In this document: piece after piece, positions 43,952 through 53,718 of the stretch
How positions within the stretch are numbered: position 1 is the first letter of the stretch
Layout: every line of letters starts with the position of its first letter
Assembly: GCF_014126615.1 (NCBI RefSeq)
Contig: NZ_CP059897.1
Location: forward strand, 434,001 to 498,000
Direction of reading: 5' to 3'
Length of the DNA stretch: 64,000 bases
Origin: Ciceribacter thiooxidans
GTDB lineage: Bacteria > Pseudomonadota > Alphaproteobacteria > Rhizobiales > Rhizobiaceae
The notes under the pieces: generated by a model
Told to the model about the DNA's origin: nothing
What the model saw: only the letters and a program-made list of their open reading frames with translations
Database searches by the model: none
Position numbers and translations under genes: made by a program

Positions 43952-44986
43952 ATGTACCATGGTGATATCAGCAGCAGCAAAGACACCGTTGGCGTTGCTG
44001 TCGTGAACTACAAGATGCCGCGGCTGCATACGAAGGCCGAAGTCCTCGAGAACGCTCGCAATATCGCGGAGATGATTGAGGGCATGAAGGTCGGTCTGCC
44101 CGGGATGGATCTCGTAATCTTCCCGGAATATTCGACGCATGGAATCATGTATGATTCCAAGGAGATGTACGAAACTGCCTCGCAGATCCCCGGCGATGAG
44201 ACGGCGGTCTTTTCCGAAGCTTGTCGAAGGGCCAATGTCTGGGGCGTTTTCTCGCTGACGGGCGAACGCCATGAGGAGCACCCCCACAAAGCACCCTATA
44301 ACACACTAATACTCATGAACAACAAAGGCGAGATCGTGCAAAAATACCGCAAGATCATGCCTTGGGTGCCGATCGAGGGCTGGTACCCCGGCGACTGCAC
44401 CTATGTTTCAGAGGGCCCCAAGGGCCTGAAGATCAGCCTCATCATCTGCGACGACGGCAACTACCCGGAAATCTGGCGTGACTGCGCGATGCGCGGTGCC
44501 GAGTTGATCATCCGCTGCCAGGGATACATGTACCCAGCCAAGGAACAGCAGGTGCAGATCTCGAAGTCGATGGCCTGGGCGAACAATGTCTATGTCGCTG
44601 TCGCCAATGCAGCGGGCTTCGATGGCGTCTATTCCTATTTCGGCCATTCCGCGATCATCGGTTTCGACGGCCGCACGCTCGGCGAATGCGGAACCGAGGA
44701 GTACGGCATCCAGTATGCGCAGCTCTCCGTCTCCGCCATCCGCGATGCTCGCCGCAACGGTCAGTCGCAAAACCACCTCTTCAAGCTCCTGCATCGCGGC
44801 TACACGGGCGTAATCAACTCGGGCGAAGGCGACAGGGGCGTCGCCGCCTGCCCCTATAACTTCTACGCCAACTGGATCAACGATCCGGAAGGGACGCGCG
44901 ACAGAGTGGAAGCCATCACGCGCAGCACGGTCGGCACGGACGAGTGCCCGATCGACGGACTTCCGCACGCTACCGCACATCGGTGA
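43952..44986 (+). CDS. amiE: Aliphatic amidase AmiE
   Basis: 344 aa nitrilase-superfamily enzyme that hydrolyses acetamide, propionamide and similar amides to acid and ammonia. The Glu-Lys-Cys triad falls exactly at E59 (FPEYSTHG), K134 (KYRKIMPW) and C166 ([10 protein letters not shown]), the same numbering as Pseudomonas AmiE. Long stretches such as [19 protein letters not shown] and [20 protein letters not shown] are near-invariant. ATG at 43952 follows AAAGGAGAACAG. It is the central catabolic enzyme of the operon. Confidence 0.96.
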   Translation: MYHGDISSSKDTVGVAVVNYKMPRLHTKAEVLENARNIAEMIEGMKVGLPGMDLVIFPEYSTHGIMYDSKEMYETASQIPGDETAVFSEACRRANVWGVFSLTGERHEEHPHKAPYNTLILMNNKGEIVQKYRKIMPWVPIEGWYPGDCTYVSEGPKGLKISLIICDDGNYPEIWRDCAMRGAELIIRCQGYMYPAKEQQVQISKSMAWANNVYVAVANAAGFDGVYSYFGHSAIIGFDGRTLGECGTEEYGIQYAQLSVSAIRDARRNGQSQNHLFKLLHRGYTGVINSGEGDRGVAACPYNFYANWINDPEGTRDRVEAITRSTVGTDECPIDGLPHATAHR

Positions 44987-45055
44987 TCCCGCCAAGGCAG
45001 TCCGGCGCCCCGGCGCCGGGTAGACCCATTCATCAAAACAAACGAGGGAACGAAC

Positions 45056-46387
45056 GTGTCCAGACACTCCACACAACCCGGCGAAGCCTCGCCGCTCGAT
45101 GCCGACCATGTGCTCGGCGAAGAATATGAACATGTGCCCGTGCCTATTGCGGCCCGGCACAGCCTCTTTTCGATGGTGGCGGTCTGGGCCGGTTTCCCGA
45201 TGATCATCACGGGTTCCATGACGGGGTCGATTCTCGTTCTCGGCATGGGCTTTTCTCGCGCGCTCGTCGCAATGATCCTCGGTAACCTGATCATGTTTGC
45301 CTATGTCGGAGCGCTCGGCGTTTCGGCGACGAAGTGTGGCAGGAATTTCGCGTTGACCGCCTCCCAGGTCTTCGGGACAAAGGGTTATATGCTCGCTTCC
45401 GGTCTGCTTTCGACACTGCTCCTTGGCTGGTTCGCCGTACAGACCGGCATTACCGGCGCTCTCATCGCCAGTACCTACGAGATGAACTATGTCGCAATGT
45501 CTGTTGTGGCGGGTCTCCTCTACATAGCGATCACCTTCATTGGTGTCCGCGGCCTGCATTTGATCGGACTCGTATCCGTGCCGCTTTTCTTGGTGCTCGG
45601 CCTTTTCGTCGTGCTCCATTCCGCCTCGACCACGACGTTCGAGGCGATCTGGACCTATGCTGGTAACAACGGTGTTGCGACGATGTCGATGGGCGTTGGC
45701 CTGACGGTCGTCATCGCCCTTTTCATCGACGCTGGCACCGTAACCGCCGATTTCAACCGTTGGGCCAAGACCGGCACCCATTCTCTTATCGCGACCTTCT
45801 CGGCTTTTCCGCTCTCCAACCTCGTCGCCATGCTGGTGGGCGGTATCCTGACAGCAGCTCTGGCGGTGCCGAATGCCAACCCTTTCGGCGCGGATAATAT
45901 GTTCGGTTACATGAACAAGATGCAGATCGGCTGGCTCAGCGTGCTCGCCTTCCTGTTCCTCTATATCAATCTCGGCTCGGTCTGCTCGCATTGCCTCTAC
46001 AATGCGGCAACCGGCTGGTCGCGTATCCTCCATTCGAGAATGCGACTGCTGGCCGTCGTGCTCGGTATAATCGGCATCGCAATTGCCGCAGGCAATGTCT
46101 GGGCCTTCTTCATTCAGTGGCTCTCGCTGCTCGGTATCGTCGTTCCGCCCATCGGCATGATCCTTCTCGTCGAGGCCTACATATTCAAGAACAGTGGCAA
46201 AATCGAAAAGGAATGGCGCTCGACTCCCTTCATCTCCTGGGCAATCGGGGCCACCGTAGGCTTTATCGTTGAGTTCTACGCACCGCAGCTTTCCACCGCG
46301 ATCAGCGCGGGTATGGTTGCTGGAGTTGCCCATCTCGCGCTCTCTTCGCTGAAGGATCGGCGGTCCGCCGCAGGCGCATCTATCTGA
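45056..46387 (+). CDS. NCS1-family permease (cytosine/allantoin permease-like, CodB type)
   Basis: 443 aa with about 12 membrane spans. CodB/PucI-type motifs are AVWAGFPMIITGSMTGSILV, GWFAVQTGITGALIASTYEM and DAGTVTADFNRWAKTGTHSL. GTG at 45056 follows GAGGGAACG. NCS1 carriers import nucleobases, hydantoins and related ring amides by cation symport. Within this operon it probably takes up another amide nitrogen source. The substrate cannot be named from sequence alone. Confidence 0.88.
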   Translation: MSRHSTQPGEASPLDADHVLGEEYEHVPVPIAARHSLFSMVAVWAGFPMIITGSMTGSILVLGMGFSRALVAMILGNLIMFAYVGALGVSATKCGRNFALTASQVFGTKGYMLASGLLSTLLLGWFAVQTGITGALIASTYEMNYVAMSVVAGLLYIAITFIGVRGLHLIGLVSVPLFLVLGLFVVLHSASTTTFEAIWTYAGNNGVATMSMGVGLTVVIALFIDAGTVTADFNRWAKTGTHSLIATFSAFPLSNLVAMLVGGILTAALAVPNANPFGADNMFGYMNKMQIGWLSVLAFLFLYINLGSVCSHCLYNAATGWSRILHSRMRLLAVVLGIIGIAIAAGNVWAFFIQWLSLLGIVVPPIGMILLVEAYIFKNSGKIEKEWRSTPFISWAIGATVGFIVEFYAPQLSTAISAGMVAGVAHLALSSLKDRRSAAGASI

Positions 46388-46445
46388 GACCGGCGGCGCG
46401 CGCTCGTGCGCCCCGAACACCCCTTTCCAAAGAAGGAAGCATAGA

Positions 46446-47465
46446 ATGACGATCGACTATGAAATTTTCGAGCTCGGGGATTTCGCCTTGCAGAACGGTG
46501 CGATCCTGCGTGAGGCCAAACTCGCCTACAAGACATTCGGATCCCTCAGCGCCGAGCGGGACAATGCCATCATCTACCCGACCTGGTACTCCGGCCAGCA
46601 CTATGACAACGAATGGCTTGTTGGCCGAGGCATGGCGCTCGATCCCGACAGGTATTTTATTATCATCCCGAACATGTTCGGAAATGGTCTTTCCTCCTCG
46701 CCGAGCAATACGCCGGAGCCCTATAACGCCGCCCGCTTTCCGAGGGTGACGGCTTATGACAATGTCCGTGCCCAGCACAGGCTAGTCACCGAACATTTAG
46801 GAATCTCTCATCTGCGGATGGCAACGGGATGGTCCATGGGCGCGCTCCAGACTTTCCACTGGGGTGCCATGTATCCCGATATGGTTGACCTGCTTGCGCC
46901 CTTCTGCGGCTCGGCAAAATGCTCGCGCCACAACTTCGTTTTTCTCGAAGGCGTGAAGGCGGCTCTGACGGCGGACGACGCGTTTCGCAACGGCTGGTAC
47001 ACGGAGAAGCCGCAGAAGGGGCTTCGCGCGGCCGCCCGTGTCTATGCCGGCTGGGGTTTTTCCCAATCCTTCTACCGTGAGGAACTCGACCTGAAAACGC
47101 TGGGCTATGCCTCCCTGGAGGATTTTCTTATATCCTTCTGGGAAGGCTTCTTCCTTCCGAAAGACCCAAACAACCTGCTTGCGATGCTCTGGACGTGGCA
47201 GCACGGCGACATTTCGGCAAACGAACTTTACAATGGCGACTACAAGGCGGCACTCGGCGCGATCAAGGCCAAGACTTACGTGATGCCGGGTGAAACCGAC
47301 CTCTACTTTCCGACCGAGGATAGCCAAAACGAAGTCGCTAGCATGCCGAATGCGCGCTTCGTGCCGATCCCTTCGATCTGGGGTCACTTCGCAGGCGGGC
47401 CCGGCACAAATCCCGTCGACGTCAAATTCCTGGACGAAAAGCTGAAGGAACTGCTGGCGTCCTGA
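46446..47465 (+). CDS. Alpha/beta hydrolase of homoserine O-acetyltransferase type
   Basis: 339 aa. The nucleophile elbow is [11 protein letters not shown] with Ser near residue 130. MetX-family features are [38 protein letters not shown] and the late His in [10 protein letters not shown]. Asp of the triad is probably in PGETDLYF. True MetX genes sit with methionine pathways, whereas this one follows an NCS1 permease and an amidase, so an amide or ester hydrolase role is more likely. ATG at 46446 after AAGAAGGAAGC. Confidence 0.87.
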   Translation: MTIDYEIFELGDFALQNGAILREAKLAYKTFGSLSAERDNAIIYPTWYSGQHYDNEWLVGRGMALDPDRYFIIIPNMFGNGLSSSPSNTPEPYNAARFPRVTAYDNVRAQHRLVTEHLGISHLRMATGWSMGALQTFHWGAMYPDMVDLLAPFCGSAKCSRHNFVFLEGVKAALTADDAFRNGWYTEKPQKGLRAAARVYAGWGFSQSFYREELDLKTLGYASLEDFLISFWEGFFLPKDPNNLLAMLWTWQHGDISANELYNGDYKAALGAIKAKTYVMPGETDLYFPTEDSQNEVASMPNARFVPIPSIWGHFAGGPGTNPVDVKFLDEKLKELLAS

Positions 47466-47523
47466 AATCCCCTTGCGCCGCGATGACCGGCAGCGTTGCG
47501 GCGCCAACTCCAAGAGGCCTGTT

Positions 47524-48323
47524 GTGACAAACCTCGATGCCTATCGAATTTCCAGCGAACCGTTCTATCGGGCAGTCGACAGCGAGATCGAGCTGTTCGA
47601 AGCTGCCCACAAGAGCCGGATGCCCGTCATGCTCAAAGGGCCGACCGGCTGCGGCAAGACGCGCTTCGTCGAGTACATGGCGTGGCGCCTCGGCAAGCCG
47701 CTGATCACCGTCTCTTGTCATGAGGATATGACTGCATCGGATCTTGTCGGCCGCTACCTGCTGGATTCACACGGTACGGCCTGGCACGACGGACCGTTGA
47801 CGCTCGCTGTTCGCGGGGGGCAATCTGCTATCTCGACGAGATTGTCGAGGCTCGACAGGACACCACCGTCGTCATCCACTCACTGACAGATGACCGCCGC
47901 ATCCTGACACTCGAAAAGAGAAACGAGGTCGTCAAAGCCCATCCGGATTTCCAGGTCGTGATTTCCTACAATCCTGGGTATCAAAGTGTGCTTAAGGACC
48001 TTAAGGAATCGACCAAGCAGCGCTTTTCTGCGATTGCGTTCGGCTATCCGAACTCGGATGTCGAGGCCGAAATCATCAAAAGGGAAGCTGCCGTCGACCG
48101 GAGGACGGCGGACACGCTGGTCCGCATCGCCGCGCGCTCGCGCAATCTCAAGGGGCATGGTCTCGAGGAAGGCGCGTCCACCCGAATGCTAATCAATGCC
48201 GGATTGCTTGTTGCGGCCGACATACCGATCGAGAGAGCCTGCCAAGTTGCTATGGTCGTGCCGATCACCGATGATCCCGACCTGCGCGACGCCCTGACCG
48301 GGGCAATCGCCGCCTGTCTCTGA
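47524..48323 (+). pseudogene. MoxR-family AAA+ ATPase (CbbQ/NirQ-like), one frameshift
   Basis: GTG at 47524. Walker A is [20 protein letters not shown]. The first frame breaks after [10 protein letters not shown]. One extra G in the run 47815-47820 restores [20 protein letters not shown] (Walker B), and the frame then continues through ISYNPGYQSVLKDLKEST to TGA at 48323. The repaired protein is about 266 aa, normal for CbbQ/NirQ. Such ATPases act with the VWA partner encoded next to activate or insert metal or ligands into a client enzyme. The break may be a sequencing error. Confidence 0.85.
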
Positions 48324-48331
48324 GGGGCTTC

Positions 48332-50542
48332 ATGTCGGATGCAGTGACCATGCACGAACCTCACGGATTTCCGCCCGAATGGCAGGATCGCTGGCATGTG
48401 GCCCACAGCCGCATCGAACAGGCCGGCTATGGCGAGCTCGTCGCAGCCGCCTATCGCCGGGCCGGACCGGAGCTCGCTGCGCGAATCGGCCCGGCCTTTG
48501 CCGTGCGACTCGCGTCGGCAATCTCGCAGGTGGCAATCCGATCGGGACGGCTGGCCGCTAGCCTGGTACCGCAGGCGGCGCTTCTCGCGTCGCGGCGTTT
48601 TCAAGGAACTGTGGCAATGGATTCCTGGGCGGCGGCGCTCGACCAGACCGCACGCCAAGCGCCCGAAGGGGTTCTTCCTTTGCTGGAGAACACAGGCAAG
48701 CTCGTGGCGGCGCTCGATGCGCCGGGCTTCATTGCCTTCGTGCGCATGGGACTTCATCTTGCCGATGGGAATCCAGAGCGCAGGCGCGCCTTCTTCGCAC
48801 TGGAAAGTGCCGAGGCAGTCAGACTTATTGAAGGGACAGCTGGAGACGGCGGTCTTGCCGAATTGCGGCATGGTCTTGGCCTCTTTCTCGGTGCTCTGTG
48901 GGGAATTTCGCCGCCGATCGCCGAGGCTCCGCCGGATGCGCCCGAGCAGATGCGACGTCGGCCTGGTTTTGGGGGCGGCGGCTTGCGTTTGCCGTCCGCC
49001 TTCGCGGGCTTCGGCGGCGACGAGGCCAAGCTGCTCTACCGGGCAGCGGTCGCCCATATTGGCGCCCACCATCGCTTCACGCGCACGAAGTTTCCAGTCG
49101 CCGAGCTGAAGCCAATGCAGATCGCTCTGGTTTCTCTTATCGAGGATGCGCGCATCGAAATGCTCGCCTCCCGGTCTATGCCGGGTCTCTCCCGCCTCTG
49201 GCGCCGCTTCCATGTTGCGCGGCCGGAAGGCCCTGCTGTCGCAATAGCTCTGATGGCGCGTCTCTCGCGGGCGCTGGCGGATCCGGACTACGAGGATCCG
49301 CATGCTTGGGTGAAAAAGGGCCGGGCGTTGTTCGAAAAGGCCGCCCGCGAAGACGTCGACAATCAGCAGCTCAGTCGCCGTATTGGTGGCCTGCTTGGCA
49401 ACGACATTGGCCAGATGCGTCTGCAGTTCGATGCGCGGGCCTACGTGGTCCAGCCACCCTACCGTGACGACAATTTGGGAATTTGGGACTTCGAGCGCGA
49501 CGATGACCAGGTGCCAGTCGAGATCAAAACAATGCTCGAGGGTGCTCGGATCGACCAGCGGGTTGGCGATGATGGGCGACGCGAGGAGGCCGAGGATGGC
49601 GATACTGAGCGCGGAAAGCTAGTCGAGGCACAGGACGACGACCGCTCGGTCGTCACAAACTATCCGGAGTATGATCACGTCACCGGGCGGTATCGGCCCA
49701 ACTGGTGCCAGGTACGTGAAATGCCGGGTCAAATCGACTCCCTCGGGATAGCGGCCGCCTTGAGGGAGGCGCGTTCAGATCTCGTAGACCGGCTCACCGG
49801 GCTCATCAAAGCGTCGCGGATTAACCGTCAACAGCGAGTTCGCGGTCAAACGGAAGGAGAATTTATCGATATCGACGCTGGTATTGACGCCATGATTGCG
49901 CGCCGTGCCGGCGCTGCGCCCGATACGCGAGTGTATTGCAGATACGAGCGGCGCTCACGCGACATGTCGGTGCTTCTCCTCATCGATTCCTCTCGGTCGA
50001 CGACGGAAAGAATGCGCGGTTCGACTAGCACGGTGCTGGAGATGGAACGGTTATCGACAGCCCTTCTGGCGCGCGCGATGACGGATGTAGGCGACGCCTT
50101 CGCCATCGCGGCCTTCTGCTCCAACGGGCGGGAGGACGTACGCTACGAGCGCGTAAAGGATTTCGGTCGGCCCTTCGACGCGGGAGCTCTCGACCGCCTT
50201 GCTGGCCTTGTAGGCGACTATTCGACCCGCCTCGGTGCGGTCATGCGCCATGCGGGAAATGACCTTCGCAGCCAGAAGAGTTACCGTCGGTTGCTGATGA
50301 TCGTCACGGATGGCGAACCCTCCGATATTGATGTCGATGATCCAGACTATCTCGCAGAGGACGCCCGCGCCGCGGTTCACGAACTCAACCGTGATGGCAT
50401 CGACGTTTTCAGCGTGGTCCTTGATTCAGCCGCAGAATCGTACGCGCGAAGGATCTTCGGCCCGAAAGGCATGGTGCGGCTCGATTCGATTGACCGTCTG
50501 CCCGATCTGCTACCCGGCCTCTATCTGAGGATGCGCGCTTAG
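48332..50542 (+). CDS. VWA-domain protein (NorD/CbbO-like) partner of the MoxR ATPase
   Basis: 736 aa. The N-terminal half is helical and Ala-rich. A central part has LVSLIEDARIEMLASRSMPG, as in NorD/CbbO. The C-terminal von Willebrand A domain carries the MIDAS motif LLIDSSRSTTE (DxSxS, near residue 550) and IVTDGEPSD. NorD/CbbO proteins pair with MoxR ATPases to remodel metalloenzymes such as Rubisco or NO reductase. The client here is unknown; the amidase-operon context makes an operon enzyme or transporter a candidate. It begins 8 nt after the MoxR stop. Confidence 0.9.
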   Translation: MSDAVTMHEPHGFPPEWQDRWHVAHSRIEQAGYGELVAAAYRRAGPELAARIGPAFAVRLASAISQVAIRSGRLAASLVPQAALLASRRFQGTVAMDSWAAALDQTARQAPEGVLPLLENTGKLVAALDAPGFIAFVRMGLHLADGNPERRRAFFALESAEAVRLIEGTAGDGGLAELRHGLGLFLGALWGISPPIAEAPPDAPEQMRRRPGFGGGGLRLPSAFAGFGGDEAKLLYRAAVAHIGAHHRFTRTKFPVAELKPMQIALVSLIEDARIEMLASRSMPGLSRLWRRFHVARPEGPAVAIALMARLSRALADPDYEDPHAWVKKGRALFEKAAREDVDNQQLSRRIGGLLGNDIGQMRLQFDARAYVVQPPYRDDNLGIWDFERDDDQVPVEIKTMLEGARIDQRVGDDGRREEAEDGDTERGKLVEAQDDDRSVVTNYPEYDHVTGRYRPNWCQVREMPGQIDSLGIAAALREARSDLVDRLTGLIKASRINRQQRVRGQTEGEFIDIDAGIDAMIARRAGAAPDTRVYCRYERRSRDMSVLLLIDSSRSTTERMRGSTSTVLEMERLSTALLARAMTDVGDAFAIAAFCSNGREDVRYERVKDFGRPFDAGALDRLAGLVGDYSTRLGAVMRHAGNDLRSQKSYRRLLMIVTDGEPSDIDVDDPDYLAEDARAAVHELNRDGIDVFSVVLDSAAESYARRIFGPKGMVRLDSIDRLPDLLPGLYLRMRA

Positions 50543-50821
50543 CAGATGGAAACAACCATATCCACGTGGCTCACAGGAGCCTTTTTCGGTTCATCGCGAC
50601 CAATCTGCTATTTGTTTCGGCAAAGTTCAATGCGAGCCGTGGATTGATCTTCAGGAGGCACGCTTCGACCGCCATGAAATGTTCAAAGGCATTTGACAGG
50701 CCTCTGTCGGTTCCTCGCAAAGATCGGCGGGCCCGACCTAGGCACTGCGATCGGCGCGATCGCGCCGCCTCCAGGGACCGCGTTTCAGATCGACTGGTGA
50801 ACCCCGCAGCGCGTGACAATG

Positions 50822-51133
50822 TCAGCGCTGCGGAGAGAACGCGGCCGGCAACATGAAGCAGCTCTCCTGATGGACTAGGAAGGGAAGAATCCTGGGCACA
50901 AAGGCCTGCCACTCCGGATCGGCGCCCATCTTTGCGCGCTGTGCGGTACGATGGGCGAAATCGTCGTACCCCCAGATAAAAACAACCGAGTTGAGGGTGC
51001 CGCTCTCTGTTGTCCAGCAGCCGATAAGCCTTGCATATCTTGTGATAATGGCGAGGCCCTCCTCTTCATAGATCTTCAAGAACGCGCCAGCAGAGCCCGG
51101 CTTCATCTCGTAAATGCGCTGTTCGTAGATCAT
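50822..51133 (-). CDS. NIPSNAP-family protein
   Basis: 103 aa. The ferredoxin-like dimeric barrel shows MIYEQRIYEMKPGSAGAFLK and SVVFIWGYDDFAHRTAQRAK, a NIPSNAP pattern. Small proteins of this family occur in catabolic operons, but no reaction is established. It is divergent from the TetR gene, with the operator in the gap, so it is probably part of the same regulon as the importer and Mo-hydroxylase operon. Confidence 0.88.
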   Translation of the reverse strand: MIYEQRIYEMKPGSAGAFLKIYEEEGLAIITRYARLIGCWTTESGTLNSVVFIWGYDDFAHRTAQRAKMGADPEWQAFVPRILPFLVHQESCFMLPAAFSPQR

Positions 51134-51219
51134 CTGGATTCTCCCCTAAATATTCCCGCTCAAACGCCCGGCAATCTTCGCCGGTACCAACTCCTGCACC
51201 ATGCCCATCATGCATTAAT

Positions 51220-51233
51220 TCGTCAATTGACGA
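51220..51233. promoter_or_regulatory. TetR operator copy 1 (tetR/NIPSNAP divergent region)
   Basis: TCGTCAATTGACGA is a perfect 14-bp palindrome. The contained TTGACG (51227-51232) with TGATAG 16 bases on makes a plausible tetR promoter. Transcription would then start near 51260, downstream of an in-frame ATG at 51235, which supports the later tetR start. Confidence 0.8.
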
Positions 51234-51273
51234 CATGATGCCCACTATTGATAGTTGGAAACGGTTCGGCGAT

Positions 51274-52011
51274 ATGAGTGATCAAGGCCAGAGGGCGTCA
51301 AACGCCGGGAGCGAGGACAACGTGAAGGCGAAATCCACCAATTTGCGGGGAAGTCAAACCGGTGCGGGACAGGTCGGTGCGGCTAAGGGCAAGAAGAAGG
51401 AAAAGCGCATGCCCTACGCCGAGCGGCGCGCGCAGATCTTGGAAAAGGCGACCGAACTGTTTGCCGAATACGGTCTCACGGCGCAGACGCGGGCTCTTGC
51501 AGCTGAATGCGGGATCTCCCAAAGGTTGCTGTACCGCTTTTTTCCGACAAAGGAAGATCTGCTGAGGGAGGTCTATGATACCGCCATCCTCGGACCTTTC
51601 CAGGCTGTCTGGTTTGCAGAACTGAGCGACCGTTCCCGACCGATGCACGACCGACTGAACGATTTCTACAACGATTATCTCGATACGGTGCTCGGACGAC
51701 GGTGGCTGCGGCTTTTCCTCTATTCCTCGCTGGCCGAAGCGGATATGGCGCCGAACTATATCTCCTCCATCATCACCAAGCTGACGGAGACGATCGTCAC
51801 CGAAACGGCCCGCGAGCGCGGCATCGCGCTTCGCATGGAGCCGGAGGCTATCCACGAGATCGGCTGGACAATTCACGGGGCGCTCTCTCACTACGGAATT
51901 CGTCGTCACATTTATCGCGCGAGTCTGATCACGCCTCAGACCCGGGTTGTCGATATGCATGTCCGGGCGTTCCTCAGCGGCTTCGACGCAATGGTTGAGC
52001 AATTCGAGTAG
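51274..52011 (+). CDS. TetR/AcrR-family regulator of the importer/Mo-hydroxylase operon
   Basis: 245 aa from ATG at 51274, preferred over ATG at 51235 because the operator and promoter lie immediately before 51235. A basic, disordered N-terminus (GAAKGKKKEKRMPYAERRAQ) leads to the HTH (RALAAECGISQRLLYRFFPT). The C-terminal ligand domain follows. Identical palindromes before this gene and before the downstream importer indicate autoregulation and control of the ten-gene operon. The inducer is unknown. Confidence 0.88.
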   Translation: MSDQGQRASNAGSEDNVKAKSTNLRGSQTGAGQVGAAKGKKKEKRMPYAERRAQILEKATELFAEYGLTAQTRALAAECGISQRLLYRFFPTKEDLLREVYDTAILGPFQAVWFAELSDRSRPMHDRLNDFYNDYLDTVLGRRWLRLFLYSSLAEADMAPNYISSIITKLTETIVTETARERGIALRMEPEAIHEIGWTIHGALSHYGIRRHIYRASLITPQTRVVDMHVRAFLSGFDAMVEQFE

Positions 52012-52070
52012 ATCGAGGTCTGGTTTCGGTAGAGGACAACGCATATCAGGAGGTTGTTCCTCATTCGAAA

Positions 52071-52086
52071 GTCGTCAATTGACGAC
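52071..52086. promoter_or_regulatory. TetR operator copy 2 with importer operon promoter
   Basis: GTCGTCAATTGACGAC is a perfect 16-bp palindrome, containing the same 14-bp core as copy 1. Its TTGACG (52080-52085) is followed after 17 bases by TAGCTT, so the operator covers the -35 element of the operon that begins at 52189. Confidence 0.82.
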
Positions 52087-52188
52087 AAACGAAATCGCTG
52101 TTAGCTTTTTTTAATCGAGATTGAGAATGTCACCGCGGCTGCCGCCCGTGACAGGTGCGGTTTCGATGAAAAAAAGGGGAAAGCAAGG

Positions 52189-53514
52189 ATGAAAACTGGG
52201 TTTGGACGCGCAATCGGACGGCGCGATTTTCTTAAGGCTTCGGCCGTGGCCGGCGGCGCCGCGCTGGCATTTCCGGGCATGACGTTTGCTGCCGGCAATA
52301 CCATCAACTATCAGACGTGGTCGGCGGCCGTCGATCTGGTGAAGAGCCATATCGCGGCCTTCGAGAAGGCCAGCGGCCTGACCGTCGACTATGCAAACGC
52401 GCCATGGGCGCAGTATCGCGATGCCATGGTCACCAAGTTCGTCGGCGCAGCACCGCTGGACGTCCTTTGGGTATCCGACGCCTGGTTGCCGGAATGGGCC
52501 GAGGCAAAGTGGATTGCTCCGATCAATGCATACGACAATCTGATGGCCTACAACAGCGATGCCGAGGCCTTCTGCACCGATTCCATGACCTACAAGGGTG
52601 AGCAGTACGGTCTCACCTACTATACCGACTACATGGGCTTCATCTACGATGCGGAAAAGCTCTCCGCCGCCGGCTTCTCTGCTCCTCCCGCGAGCTGGGA
52701 TGAGCTTGTCGAGCAGGCGCTGGTGATGAAGCAGAAGGGTATTGCCGAATTCCCGCTGATGCTCGCCATGGCCAAGGAAAGCTGGCTTATCGAGTTTATG
52801 TCGGCGATGGTCTTCTCGCATGGCGGCCGCTTCACCGACGACAAGGGTGACTCGATCATGCAGGAGGAAAAGGGCGGAGCTTTGTCTGCCCTCCAGTGGG
52901 TGGTTGACACGGTCAGCAAGCACAAGATCGTTTCGTCGGGCTGCGTGGAGACGGGTGAACTCGCGGGCCTGAAGGCCTTTGCCGCCGGCAATCACGCTTT
53001 CGCGCTGCTGCCGAAATATCGTCTTGCCATGCTGAACGATCCAGCTCAGTCGCAGATTGCCGGTCGCGCAAAGCAGGCACTGATGCCGATGGGCGCAAAT
53101 GGTTCCCACGCAACGGTCGGCTGGATGCGTTTCCATGGCATGTCTGCGCAGGCTGCTGCCGACAAGGCTCGCGCCGACAATGCCGCCAAGCTGATTGAGT
53201 GGTTCGGCGGCAAGGCAGATGGGCAATACACGTTCCAGAAGCTGCTTTTCCTCGATCTTGGCTCCGGCTTCGGAGTGAAGCCGCTTTTCGAGGATGCCGA
53301 TGTGCGCGCCGCATACAACAAGTATGGCGATGTGGAAATGATCCAGCAGCAGCAGGCTCTCGCCCAGAAGAAGGATGTCGTCACTCCCTGGTTCGGTGAT
53401 TGGAACGAGGTGAATGGCGCGGCCTGGCAATCGGCGATCCTCGGAAACGCTTCCCCGGCCGATGCCCTGAAGCAGGCAGGCGAGGAATGGGACGACCTCA
53501 AGTCGCAGTCATGA
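52189..53514 (+). CDS. ABC transporter substrate-binding protein (family 1, sugar type)
   Basis: 441 aa with a Tat signal (GRRDFLKASAVAGGAALAF). The family 1 binding fold includes ITYQTW-like NTINYQTWSAAVDLVKSH, LDVLWVSDAWLPEWAEAKWI and GLTYYTDYMGFIYDAEKLSA. Such proteins usually bind sugars or polyols, but the operon's Mo-hydroxylase and amidohydrolase point to a different, probably heterocyclic or acylated ligand. First gene of the operon, 103 nt after operator copy 2. Confidence 0.92.
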   Translation: MKTGFGRAIGRRDFLKASAVAGGAALAFPGMTFAAGNTINYQTWSAAVDLVKSHIAAFEKASGLTVDYANAPWAQYRDAMVTKFVGAAPLDVLWVSDAWLPEWAEAKWIAPINAYDNLMAYNSDAEAFCTDSMTYKGEQYGLTYYTDYMGFIYDAEKLSAAGFSAPPASWDELVEQALVMKQKGIAEFPLMLAMAKESWLIEFMSAMVFSHGGRFTDDKGDSIMQEEKGGALSALQWVVDTVSKHKIVSSGCVETGELAGLKAFAAGNHAFALLPKYRLAMLNDPAQSQIAGRAKQALMPMGANGSHATVGWMRFHGMSAQAAADKARADNAAKLIEWFGGKADGQYTFQKLLFLDLGSGFGVKPLFEDADVRAAYNKYGDVEMIQQQQALAQKKDVVTPWFGDWNEVNGAAWQSAILGNASPADALKQAGEEWDDLKSQS

Positions 53515-53718
53515 GTTGGCGGCTTGCTGGCCCGCGATGACGAGCGCGGGCCACCCAATTCAGGCATAAGTAGTAGGTGTGATGCGACATGCCGCCAGGC
53601 GGGCGCAGTGATCGAGCACAGCTCATTCTGCACGACCCGCTTGGTGTCGGCCAATGGACTGGTGAAGTCGAGCGCGGCCTAGCTTTTGCGGCAGGAACTT
53701 GAGGGAGATCCCCGGATT

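Noticed and set aside
44408..46420. 670-aa minus-strand open frame.
   Set aside because: It runs opposite amiE and the NCS1 permease, both certain. High-GC codon bias leaves the opposite strand open. The translation is low-complexity His/Arg/Asp-rich.
51235..51273. Upstream ATG start for the TetR gene at 51235.
   Set aside because: It lies upstream of the predicted transcript start and directly beside the operator; the ATG at 51274 is more plausible.
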